From Larix kaempferi (Eukaryota > Streptophyta > Pinopsida > Pinales > Pinaceae), in contig BSBM01000964.1 in assembly GCA_027924585.1 (NCBI GenBank), forward strand, positions 4,848,501 through 4,912,500: a DNA stretch of 64,000 nt, read 5' to 3'. Positions 11,801 through 22,126 of this stretch are shown here, in pieces. Position 1 is the first letter of the stretch; the number at the start of each line of letters is the position of its first letter. Under the pieces are notes generated by a model. That model ran no database searches. It worked only from the letters and a program-made list of their open reading frames with translations, and was not told where the DNA came from. The position numbers and the translations under genes were made by a program.

Positions 11801-14800
11801 ATATAAAAATATAGCGGCACAGTCGGCCTTATTGTCTGGAGCATTATAACCCTAATGGGTTTTACACTCCTGTCCTAAGATGTATAATTTTGGGACATTT
11901 ACAAATTCAACGTCTAAATACCTCTATCTGAATACACCGTACTCCTTGCTTATAACGAGTATATAGTCATATTGAGTACCATGCTTCTGATGTTACTTTG
12001 ATTTTCAGTTAAGAAAAAAACTGTACGACTTACATTTTATTTCTTCTAGAGGGTGTAATCTATTAGTAAAATTTTAGTGTCCACACTGCCCATGGATGAT
12101 GTAGATTCCTGCTCATAGATGCAACTAGAATTGCCTCAAATCGGAGTCATAATTCTATTTGTTTACTAAACTTAGAGTTTGGATTTCTATGCTGGCATTT
12201 GGGTTCTTGACTGAGAAATTTGGTCTTTACCCATGTCCGATTAATAGTTAATGTTGTAGTGTAAAATTGTTCATCACAAGGTTGTCACTTGCATTAATGT
12301 ATGGCTATCAACCCAGTGATTTCCCTATGGCTACTGTACAAAAATGCTACCACAACCAAATTTACATATTCCTCCTATTTGGCTTGCCTCCAAGTTTTTG
12401 ATTTGTGGTCAAAATGACTCTGAAATTTATCTCCATTCAACTCTTTTCCAATTTATTTAGCTTGCTTGCAGGCATTGACTCTTGGTTATTTACCTAGCCC
12501 GCTCGCAGACTTCTAACCTTGGACAATAAATGTATATTACTTTATTAAACTCTGATTCTGCCAAAGTATGAGTGCTCTTTAGAAACTCAGACATGAGTTA
12601 TCGTTTCTTTCCCATATATAAGAGTAATGGTATTGTATTAATCTTTCGATCCTGAAGGTTACGAGTTTAAGCTTTAAAAAAAGGTTTCCTAGATCATTTC
12701 CATAAAAGGTTTAGCAGACTTGTATATGGATTATTAGATTTCATTCCAAATGCAAGATTCGTTTGCTTACTATAAGGAATAGTATATATGTATTTTATTT
12801 TCTTATTCACAACTAATAAATCTTTTCTATCATTCAAAACCTTTTTATACTTTATTAAACCTGTTTTATTCCACCTATATACTTTCACATGCATAATTAA
12901 ATACTCTATAGTCTCAAATTCTGTCTTATATATATATATTATAGTGTCCATGGGGTTTATACCTTATTAAACCTTTGTTATTCCACCTATATACTTTCAC
13001 ATGCATAATTAAATACTCTACAGTCTCAAATTCTGTCTTTTATATATATATTAGTGTCCATGGATCCTTATGCGTGGATAGTCTTAAAGTGTCTAGTATT
13101 CAACATAAAAAAATATTCATGAATTTAATACATCATAGTTGGGACCACTTTAGTTTTCTCTGCTACTTTTGGCTCTCATGCTTCAAATTTTACATCCTCC
13201 TTAATTTACATATACTACCCAAACATCATAATAAAATTCCTCCTTTCCACCCTACTAGTTATTTGTCATCTCTAGACTGAGTAACTGGAATTTGCGTTTA
13301 GAGTTTCCTTACTTCCTACCATTCTACTAACAAGTTTCTATTCAAGTAAATAGTTTTTTCATAAATTTCATTACAAATGTAACATGATCTCTATAATACT
13401 ATCTACCGCAACATCTTCAAATATTGCATCACTTAAAATATCAATACTATCACATTCTATCTAATTGTAAATGATAGGATACAAGCAATTTATTGTAGTA
13501 GCAACGCTTCCCATGAACATACAATGAATAGATTTCTTCCAATTTCAAATTTAACCATAAGAAATACACATGGCAAAAAAAAATTTGTATTTGTTTTCTA
13601 CTAAGCACTTCTATGTTTTAAGTTGGTATATCTTTCGCTTGTTTACTTTGATGCCAAACTTGCGTCTTTTGGTTTAGTGTAGTTGATGACTTTGGTTTAG
13701 TGTAGTTGATGACTTAGTTTTAGAATTTGATCAAATTTAGTTTTGGAGTCGTATCAAATTTAGTTTTGGGCTAGTATCTTTTGATACACCACTTACATAT
13801 TTTGGCTTTGGTATGTGACATGTGTAGTATATGAATTTTGGTTTTGTAGTTTATGAATTAAATTTCAGATATTTATCAGATATAGTTTTGGAGTCGTATA
13901 ATATTTGGGTTATATTAAAAGGGATCGAGTGCTATAGTGTTGGTGAAGGGTATTGGATTCATTTTGAAGCTCCTTGATAGATTGAATGTTGCTTATATAC
14001 TAATGTTTGCAAACTTCTTCTTGGTTGTTTAACCATGTTTATTTCTTTTTGTCTATGAACATTTTGCAAATTTTTTTAGTATGACGCTTTGAAACAAAGC
14101 ATTAATTTATGTTTTACTACAAGTGGAAACAACTGATAATGAGTTTAAACATGTATATTTATTTTTGTCTGTGGACATTTTGCAATTTTTTTAGTTTGAG
14201 GCTTTGAAACAAAGCATTAATTTATGTTTTACTACAACATGAAACAAGTGACAAGGAGTGCATGTCTAGGTATTTTAATTGTTCTTATTTTAGTATAAAG
14301 GGATCTGAAATTGTATTTAGTTTTGTTTTTTTGCTATTATTTTCTGTTTATAAGTTGGGCATTGCATCTTTTAATATAGTTTCATTTTTGTAGGTTGGAT
14401 GACCTTTGAGGTCCATTGAGGGAGTTTGGGCCTATCAAAGACATTTATCTCTAGAGAGACTATTATACAGGGTAAGTTTAATGCATCGAGGTTTGTTCCC
14501 TATTTTACTTTATATTTCATAAGGTTTCAAAGCCTAAATTTCAGTTGCAACTGAAACTCATCAATGGTGTTGCAACACCATATATGTACTCTGTGAAGAA
14601 ATGGGTTGTGTGAATTTGATAATAGCTCTCGAATTTTTAAATGGGTTGTGTGGTTAGAAAACAAATTTGATTTTGACGTCAAGTATAAACCTGGTTATTA
14701 AAAATATTGATGTTTCCTTTCAAAACAAATATTTTTCCCAGCCAGTTATAATAAGTGTATTATGATATAATACCTTAGTCACCTTTCTGCTTTGCATAGA

Positions 14801-15066
14801 GGCTTCTATCTATGCTAATAGCCGTATATTGTTATGGCTATCATAGGATTTAATGCTCAGCCAACTGATTTCTCTTTTTGAAATTGGATTTATCTTTTTG
14901 TTTACAGCTTGGTGGTATTCATTTCCTGGCTTTTGCATTAGACTTTATAGCAATGGTTTCTGATACCGAAAGGAATCATACTTCACAAATTACAAGGTTT
15001 GACACAAAACGTATTCATTCCACATACCCATCCTAGATCCATTTAGGGACAAATTTATTTAGGGTA
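8871..15066. other. AT-rich interior of the CACTA element with two local duplications
   Basis: No supportable gene. Two tandem duplications stand out: about 12852-12953 with 12965-13063 (unit begins TTATTAAACC and ends GTGTCCATGG), and about 14034-14148 with 14150-14267 (both containing GCTTTGAAACAAAGC). The part 10060-11330 is less AT-rich and has overlapping short ORFs, none recognisable. Confidence 0.5.
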
Positions 15067-15202
15067 TGTTTTGTTGATGTATATGTAACTTCGAAATGTA
15101 TTTCATATACGTATGTTGTATGTACTCCTATAGAGATGGTATTATTCGTATATATGGAAGTGTCGTCATTTATATTGTAAATGTCGTAACTTATACTTGA
15201 TG

Positions 15203-15331
15203 GGTTATTAGACCACCTTGTTGGGGTCGGCCCTGTATAAGTCATGTGGGTCAAAGGGTTATTAGACCACCCTATTGGGGGTCGGCCATGTGGGTCAAAG
15301 GGTTATTAGACCACCCTATTGGGGGTCGGCC
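15203..15331 (+). promoter_or_regulatory. Triplicated LTR module upstream of the TATA box
   Basis: Three copies of GGGTTATTAGACCACC followed by TTGGGGTCGGCC (15203-15232, about 15256-15287, about 15300-15331). Each contains inverted GACC...GGTC. One to three copies are present at the same place in the LTRs of D, B and C, which suggests an enhancer or protein-binding unit; that function is inferred. Confidence 0.6.
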
Positions 15332-15400
15332 CAGTCAGCATTATGTTATGTGGTTAAGTTTGAGCCTACATGATTTATGTAAAAGGCAAGTCAAGTCAAG

Positions 15401-15408
15401 TATAAATA
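15401..15408 (+). promoter_or_regulatory. TATA box of the element A 5' LTR
   Basis: TATAAATA followed by GAG, about 70 bp downstream of the last LTR module. The equivalent box is at about 21800 in the 3' LTR, 1834 in LTR D and on the minus strand at about 40834-40841 in element B. Confidence 0.7.
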
Positions 15409-15711
15409 GAGTGCGGGAGGCACTCTATTTGATCACTCACTTCTCACTCATGCACTCAAGGAGGAGTGGCTCACTTATGGAGGAGGAGGATCTGCTGCTA
15501 GGATATGTCTATCTCTTATGGTTGGGTTGTATCATTTCTCTATCTATCTTTGAGGAAGTTATTGGGGTTTTTCACCTTTATAGTTTTTCCCAAGTAAATC
15601 TTTGTGTCTCTTGTGTGCTTGCATTATTGTCTCCATGATTGATATGTTGTACATGTTGTTCTCTCAGTTAAGATCCTAGATCAGATTGAAGTAAATTCTG
15701 AAAATTTAACA

Positions 15712-15724
15712 TGGTATCAGAGCT
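15712..15724 (+). other. Primer-binding site of element A
   Basis: TGGTATCAGAGCT begins right after the LTR terminus ACA. It is complementary to the 3' end of plant initiator methionine tRNA, the usual primer for copia reverse transcription. Confidence 0.9.
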
Positions 15725-16065
15725 AGCCTGAAAGAAGGCATGATATGGCATGTATGACACTTGTTGCACTTACGATGCTAGGGCTTGATATGGCAAAAAC
15801 CAGTCATCGTAGCACTTTCGCTATAAATCCGTTTTGGCAAAGTTTTCGGATCTGAAACGTTTACAGGTCGAATATCAGATCCCCATGTACCTTGTGTCCA
15901 AAGGAAAACCTCTAATTCGTTGTACTTTGTGATTTATGATCTATACAATATAAGGTTTCTGCCTCTTCCAGATCAGAGTCAAAATCAGGTGACCTTGGGA
16001 AAAAGGTCATAACTTAGGTTAGGAAACTCCAAATGAAATTTCATAAAAAGTGACAGGTAGTACAC

Positions 16066-16448
16066 AGATTGTACTATCTCAAGAAAAATTTTCAGAGGCC
16101 GAAGTCGAACCAGTGACATGTGGCATGCCGTACAAGTTCGCTCTCCGGTATTATCCCATAAACAGGTCACATTACGACACTTGGCATAACTCTCTCTCAG
16201 AGAATCCAATTGAGGTCCGACCTATCGGGATGGAAAGATAACAGGTCAGACTATCTCAGGAAAACTTTTCAGAGGCCGAAGTTTAAATAGTGACACATGG
16301 CACGCCGTACAAGTTCACTCTCTTGTATTATCCCATAACAGGTCACGTTGCGACACTTGGCATAACTCTCTCTCAGAGAATCCAATTGAGGTCAGACCTA
16401 TCGGGATGGAAATATAACAGGTCGGGCTATCTCAAGAAAAATTTTCAG
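16066..16448 (+). repeat. Tandem duplication in the leader of element A
   Basis: A unit of about 176 bp is present a little over twice. It starts with CTATCTCAAGAAAAATTTTC at about 16073 and recurs near 16249 and 16427. It contains GACACTTGGCATAACTCTC. It is an expansion relative to the leaders of B and C, which are much shorter. Confidence 0.8.
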
Positions 16449-17055
16449 ACCCTGTGGATCGAAAAGTTCAGAGTTACACTAGAAACAATCAGGTACATAT
16501 TTTTGTCAAAACAGAATTATTCTTGAGTACCCTCATTCATGGCTTCCGGAATTTAGGGCTTCGGCGAAAGTTGAAATTTTTGTAATCAGAGACCATGGCT
16601 GTATGCTACTCATCAAGATAAAAATTTAGAGACCAAGATCAGAATTTTTGGTTGGGCAGAAGGCCGAGCTTGATCAGACCCTAGTTCGGGACTTTGATCA
16701 GAAAAGTGGAAAATTAGGGCTTCTGCAAAAATGGGAATTTTTGAAATCTGTGACCACGGCTGGAAGCTCCTCATAAAAATAGAAGATTAGAGCTTTGGAT
16801 CAAACCTTTTGATTGGGAAGAAGAGTGGGCTTCATCAAACCCTAGTTCGAGGTCACGTCCAGTGAATCCGAAAGTTTCAAAGGCAAAATTGAGGAGTGAA
16901 ACTTTGCAGTTTTCAAATTCTGAATATACCAGCTTGATCAGCTCATCAAGGTGCATATTTCTATCCTTTCGAAAGTTTGAAATTCAAAGTTTGAATTTTT
17001 GGGGTTTCTCTGACAAACCCTATTACATCTCCAGATCCAGTTCCTGCAAATCAAG

Positions 17056-17178
17056 TGGATTGGGTTAATCCTAGAAGAAGATGGATTGGTCACCTGTATA
17101 AGTGAAGAAGTTCCTGTCTCAGAGGGAGATGGGGCAAAGGCCTTCCATAAGAAGATTACAAGCAATCTTGACAGGTAT
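17056..17178 (+). pseudogene. gag stub of element A
   Basis: The frame starting at 17056 reads WIGLILEEDGL, then ISEEVPVSEGDG, then AFHKK. It aligns with residues 24-60 of the gag of element B (IGLILEENEL, SSEVPIPEDEE, LHKKN). The upstream gag start and everything after this stub are lost. About 800 bp of unrelated DNA (17179-17985), with several AGGTATG-like donor sequences but no coding potential, follows. Confidence 0.7.
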
Positions 17179-17985
17179 GGCTTACATTTATGTTTCGAAT
17201 TCTGTTCATGGTTAAGTTTATGATATGTTTGTCTTCATATCATTACAGTACAATCTTGATTAATTACTAGGCTTGTCGTATTACCTTATAGAAGATATTC
17301 ATTGATTAAGGTTTTGACACTTATGATTGTACTAATGCATTATGGTGTTGTATGAGGTTTATGTTGTCCACTAACATGAAAGGTACACCAAGAAAGACAA
17401 ATCATGTTCTAGTTCAAGATCATGATGACATGAAGACAAAGATTCATCCATTGTCACGGATCACATAGAAGATCTACTTTTGAGGTATGTATAACTTGGT
17501 TCTACAATGGTTAACTTATGAGACATGCAGTTTACTAGCACAAGTCACTGAAGAGAACCATAAGACATCATGCGGGTATGTTAGACATAACTATCTAGCA
17601 TGCTAATCCAGGTATGTTTTTCCTATATCAAGCTAGAATCCTACCTTGTGTTAGGATCTTATACTGTTGTGTTGTTGATAATGATTATTCATGAAGTCAT
17701 AGCTTTGAATAGTCATGGTTGTATGTATATTATATCTCTTATCTTGATTGATGATTTAACTAATCAGAAGAGTCCTATGATCAAATAAGAATATGTATGA
17801 GTAAAAGAAGACTTCCCTGAAACCTTGAATACTAATGTTTATTATCTGTGAATGATCATGACTATACATGTTTAAGATTATTGTGTTTTGATAGTATTAA
17901 GATTATACTAATAAATGTGTGATTATGTATGAGACCTCAAGGATAACACAATGATGATACTAATAAGCATGCATAGTGATTAAGG

Positions 17986-18665
17986 ATGGATGTAAGTTCA
18001 AGGACAGGTAATCAAGGAAGCAAAGATCAAGAGGGAGCACACTCCAGTAGTTTCTACAAGGATGCAAATATTCAGAGGGAGTTGACCACTTCTCACAATC
18101 CACATCAGAATGGAGTTGCAAAGATTCAGAGGGAGTCAACCCAACAAAAAAACAAATATAAGTATTTGAATTGTCATTACCTGCATATTTTATTGTTTAA
18201 ATAATACTGTTCAATAATGTATATACTGATGTTCCTAGAATTAGGGTGTGTATTATGCATATTAGAATAGTTGCATTGATGAACAATATACTACTAATAT
18301 GCATGGGTAAGTAGCCTATGGCACTGTACAACATTCCATTGCTACTTATCTAGAATGAAACCTCTTTGCTGACATGTTGGGAGTTGTGCACACTCTTAAC
18401 AATGTTCTGGTAGAGATTGGAAGGCATCTAGAAAGTTACGGGATATGGATAAATGTTGTATTGAAGCATTGGCTAAGATAATTGCATGAATGTATGACAT
18501 ATTTCTTTATGTGTAACAATTTGTTGTGAAAACTGTGAGATGTTTTCTAATCATGCAATTTAATTTGTTGTGTAGGAAAGATCGTATGCCATCTCCTACA
18601 AAAGAAGAACTATAACATTTGTTCAACAACAAAATTATCTATTGAAGATATTGAAGTTCCCAGGA
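17986..18665 (+). other. Non-coding segment shared by elements A and C
   Basis: It starts near AAGGACAGGTAATC and ends near TGTGTAGGAAAGA. The same segment occurs in element C at about 46110-46850, on the minus strand. It replaces the part of pol between integrase and reverse transcriptase that element B keeps. It carries a degenerate second copy of the integrase stretch RELTAPYNPQQNGVAE (here RELTTSHNPHQNGVAK), so part of it derives from integrase. Most of it has no frame. Confidence 0.65.
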
Positions 18666-18675
18666 TACGGGAAGA

Positions 18676-20017
18676 ATGCCATGATCCATCGATCATGAAG
18701 AATGATGTTTGGGATGCGGTCCCAAGAGCTGAAGGGAAGTTTGTTGTGACTTCCAAATGGAACTATCAGATCAAGCATGCTCTAGATGACAACATAGAGA
18801 AATATAAAAGTGATGAAATAGAAGATACACCAGATGGATTTCAAGACAACTTTCTTGAATGGTGTAGTTGAAGAAGAAGTGTATGTGGAGCAGCCACTTG
18901 ATTCTGAGACACATGATAGGAAATCATATGTGTGCAGAATTTGGTATGGTAGGATAGACAACTTTCTATTCAGTTTGGACTTTACCAAGAATAAAGCAGA
19001 TTCCAACCTTTTCTACAAGGTTGAGGAAGGCAATCCAGTGATACTACTTTTATATGCGGATAACCTGTTTGTATCAGGTGAGGATAGATTGATTGCTGAC
19101 ACACAGCGGAAGCTTGCTGCCGAGTTCAAGATGAAGAACTTGGGGATGATGCACTATTTGTTTTTGGCATGGAGGTGTGGCAGAGTGCAGATGGAATCTT
19201 CCTTGGAAAAAAGAAGTATGGAGTAGAGATCCTGAAGAGGTTCGGGATGATGGATTGCAAGGCCATGGCCACACCTATGGCATCGAATCTGAAGCTTCTA
19301 TGTGATGCTTCATTTGAGCCGGTGGATGTCTCTATGTATTGTCAGATGATTGGGTCCTTGATGTACCTGACGAACACGAGACCAGACATTTTCTTTGCTG
19401 TGAACACATTGAGTCAGTTCCTGACAGATCCGAGGAGTGTTCACCTGGTTGCTGTAAAGCATGTTCTGAGGTACTTGAAGGGTACAGTGGATTATGGGCT
19501 CAAGTATGAGGTGAATCAAAAGTTTAACCTACAGGGTTATGTTGATTCACATTGGGCTAGCAGTGCTGTAGATAGGAAGAGCACATCTGGGTGCTGCTTC
19601 AGTATGGGATCAGGTGTGATCTCTTGGTTTAGCAAGAAGAAGTCCTGCGTAGCACTGAGTACAGCTGAGGCAGAGTATGTTGCAGCCTGTTCAGCTAGTT
19701 GTGAGGCAGTATGGCTACAGAAGCTACTGTCTGAGTTATTTGATCTCCCATTGGATGCTACTGGTATCTTCTTTGATAACTAGAGTTGTGTGAAGGTGTC
19801 CGAGAACCCAGTGTTTCATGACAGGTCGAAACACATAGAGATCAAATATCACTATATCAGGGATATGGTGCAGAGAGGAGCTGTGAAGCTCCTGTATGTT
19901 GCGAAGGACGAGCAGATTGCAGATGTGCTGACGAAGCCACTAGCCAGGGTGAAGTTCAAGTACTTCAGAGCGAGGCTTGGCGTTCTTCAGATTGAGGACA
20001 CTTCGAGGAAGAAGTGA
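18676..20017 (+). pseudogene. Reverse transcriptase-RNase H remnant of element A
   Basis: Recognisable copia RT and RNase H by direct alignment with elements B and C. The N-terminal RT core (the stretch after EKYK up to the KIHQID motif) is deleted. About a dozen codons are lost before WYGR. The catalytic YVDD box reads YADN. A stop (TAG) lies at MK*KIHQ, a frameshift near 19170 breaks the FLGMEVW region, and a TAG replaces Gln in DNQSCVK (about 19782). The RNase H end with HIEIKYHYIRDMV and LTKPLA is intact to the TGA at 20015. It cannot encode active polymerase. Confidence 0.9.
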
Positions 20018-20094
20018 TGGACACATTTGCTGAAGCCATTCCAAGCATGTTGGAAGGAGGATCCTTCACATGGCTATGGATGTAAGTGTTGGAT

Positions 20095-20640
20095 GATGAG
20101 CATCAGGATGATGTTCTAGTTTCTGCTGGATATGATCAGTTGGATCATTTATATGTATGTATGCATCATGCTGGATGCTGGATATGATCAGTTGGATCAT
20201 TTATATGTATGTACGCATCATGTTGGATGTTGGATATGATCGACTGGATCATGTGTATGTATTTTTGTATATGCATCATGTTGGATGCTTGGACCATGTA
20301 TCTGTATATGTATCAGGTGGATACATTGTATGATCAGGTGGATCATGTATGGTGATATGTATCATGTATTTGTATTTGTATAAGGTGGATACATTATATG
20401 ATCAGGTGGATCATGCATGATGATATGTATCAGGTATAAACTTGTTATGCATCAGGTAGATGCATTGTATGATCAGGATGATCATGGATGACGAGCTTCA
20501 GGATGTTGCTCCAGATGACATGCAGCAGGATGTTGCAGTGATGATGATCAGGATGATCATTCGTACATCAGGATGATGTATGGTGAGTATCAGGTTGATA
20601 CTCTATGGCCGTGGATCAGGTTGTGCAGATGAGCATGTAA
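20095..20640 (+). repeat. ATGATCAGGTGGATCAT-type minisatellite of element A
   Basis: Irregular tandem copies of phrases such as GATCAGGTGGATCATGTAT and GGATATGATCAGTTGGATC. The related array in B is at about 41920-42370 and in C at about 44280-44800, both on the minus strand. It follows the RNase H stop and has no coding potential. Confidence 0.8.
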
Positions 20641-21260
20641 TTCGTTGCCCTAGGAGATTTGCAGATAGTCTTTCGAGGTTTTGCCTATGGCATGTAATTC
20701 GGTGCCCTGGGATATCTGGCAAATGCTCTTTCGAGGTTTTGCTCTGGGAGGACATATAATTCATTGCCCTTGGAGATCTGCAGATAGTCTTACGAGGTTT
20801 TTACTATGGCATGTAATTTGTTTCCCTAGGATATCTGGCAGATGCTCTTTCAAGGTTTTGTCCTATGGCATATAATTTGTGTCCCTGGGAGATCCGATAG
20901 GTTGGGTTGTGTGCCTGTAATTAGTCCTGGGATGCTCTTGCGAGGTTTTTCCATGAACACATGTAATTTGTGCCCTGGGAGATCCTATAGGTAGAGTTGT
21001 GTGCTCGTAACCGCCTGGGATGCTCTTGCAAGGTTTTGTGGTGACCACATGTAATTCGTGCCCTAGGAGATCCTATAGGTAGAGTTGTATGCTCGTAACA
21101 GCCAGGGATGCTCTTGCGAGGTTTTGTGGTGAGGTCACATATAATATGGCCCTGGGAGATCTGCAGATAGTCTTTCTAGGTTTTTCCTATGGCATGTAAT
21201 TCGTTGCCCTGGGATATCTGGAAAATGCTCTTTCGAGGTTTTGTGACGCACGTAATAAGT
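20641..21260 (+). repeat. CCTGGGAGATC / CGAGGTTTTG minisatellite of element A
   Basis: About seven copies of a 75-100-bp unit containing GCCCTGGGAGATC and TCTTGCGAGGTTTT with GCATGTAATTCG. B (41340-41870) and C (43660-44260) hold their own versions with different internal duplications. Confidence 0.8.
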
Positions 21261-21460
21261 CCTGAGGATTCCACAATATGGCCAGTGATGATGAAGACCT
21301 GCAGGTGGTGGGCCTACATCCACTATGAAAAAGGACTGGCTCTGTAGAACTTCCTATGACGAGTAGATTCAGAGATTGATTGAGATAGCAGCAGCAGTGA
21401 CGATGATCCAGAGAAGATGACTTGTGCTAGAAGACCTATGCTGAGAAATACCTTCCTAGT

Positions 21461-22121
21461 TAAGAGGGAGTGTTGATGTATATGTAACTTCGGAATGTAT
21501 TTCATATATGTATGTTGTATGTTCTCCTATAGAGATGGTATTATTCCTCTATATGGAAGTGTCGTCATTTATATTGTAAATGTCGTAACTTATACTTGAT
21601 GGGTTATTAGACCACCTTGTTGGGGTCGGCCCTGTATAAGTCATGTGGGTCAAAGGGTTATTAGACCACCCTATTGGGGGTCGGCCATGTGGGTCGAAGG
21701 GTTATTAGACCACCCTATTGGGGGTCGGCCCAGTCAGCATTATGTTATGTGGTTAAGTTCGAGCCTACATGATTTATGTAAAAGGCAAGTCAAGTCAAGT
21801 ATAAATAGAGTGCGGGAGGCACTCTATTTGATCACTCACTTCTCACTCATGCACTCAAGGAGGAGTGGCGCACTTATGGAGCAGGAGGATCTGCTGCTAG
21901 GATATGTCTATCTCTTATGGTTGGGTTGTATCATTGCTCTATCTATCTCTGAGGAAGTTATTGGGGTTTTTCACCTTTATAGTTTTCCCCAAGTAAATCT
22001 TTGTGTCTCTTGTGTGCTTGCATTATTGTCTCCATGATTGACATGCTGTAGATATGTTGTACATGTTGTTCTCTCAGTTAAGATCCTAGATCAGATTGAA
22101 GTAAATTCTGAAAATTAAACA
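21461..22121 (+). mobile_element. Polypurine tract and 3' LTR of element A
   Basis: The polypurine tract TAAGAGGGAG (21461-21470) primes plus-strand synthesis. The LTR occupies 21471-22121 (651 bp) and ends ATTAAACA. It is followed by the right target duplication TGTTT. Confidence 0.95.
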
Positions 22122-22126
22122 TGTTT

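Larger units (their letters stand above)
15072..15711 (+). mobile_element. 5' LTR of element A
   Basis: 640 bp, begins TGTTGATGTATATG and ends AATTTAACA. It holds three copies of the TTATTAGACCACC...GGGTCGGCC module and a TATA box. It differs from the 3' LTR by roughly 2% of bases by eye plus an 11-bp duplication near the end of the 3' copy, which indicates a fairly recent insertion. Confidence 0.95.
15072..22121 (+). mobile_element. Complete but defective Ty1/copia element A
   Basis: A 7,050-bp element with two LTRs (15072-15711 and 21471-22121) and a perfect 5-bp target duplication TGTTT (15067-15071 and 22122-22126). The primer-binding site TGGTATCAGAGCT starts at 15712 and the polypurine tract AAGAGGGAG ends at 21470. 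Inside are a long leader with a tandem duplication, a gag stub, a non-coding segment shared with element C, a broken reverse transcriptase-RNase H region and two minisatellite arrays. Protease and most of integrase are missing, so it could only have moved with proteins supplied in trans. It lies inside the CACTA element. Confidence 0.95.

Noticed and set aside
15246-15638. 130-codon ORF present in both LTRs of element A (again at 21645-22037)
   Set aside because: Its recurrence is explained by LTR identity; it starts inside the repeated regulatory module and crosses the TATA region, and B and C do not keep it.
17986-18665. GT-AG bounded segment in A and C considered as an intron of pol
   Set aside because: The boundaries fit, but the block contains a duplicated integrase piece and the flanking coding parts would not rejoin into the normal pol frame.
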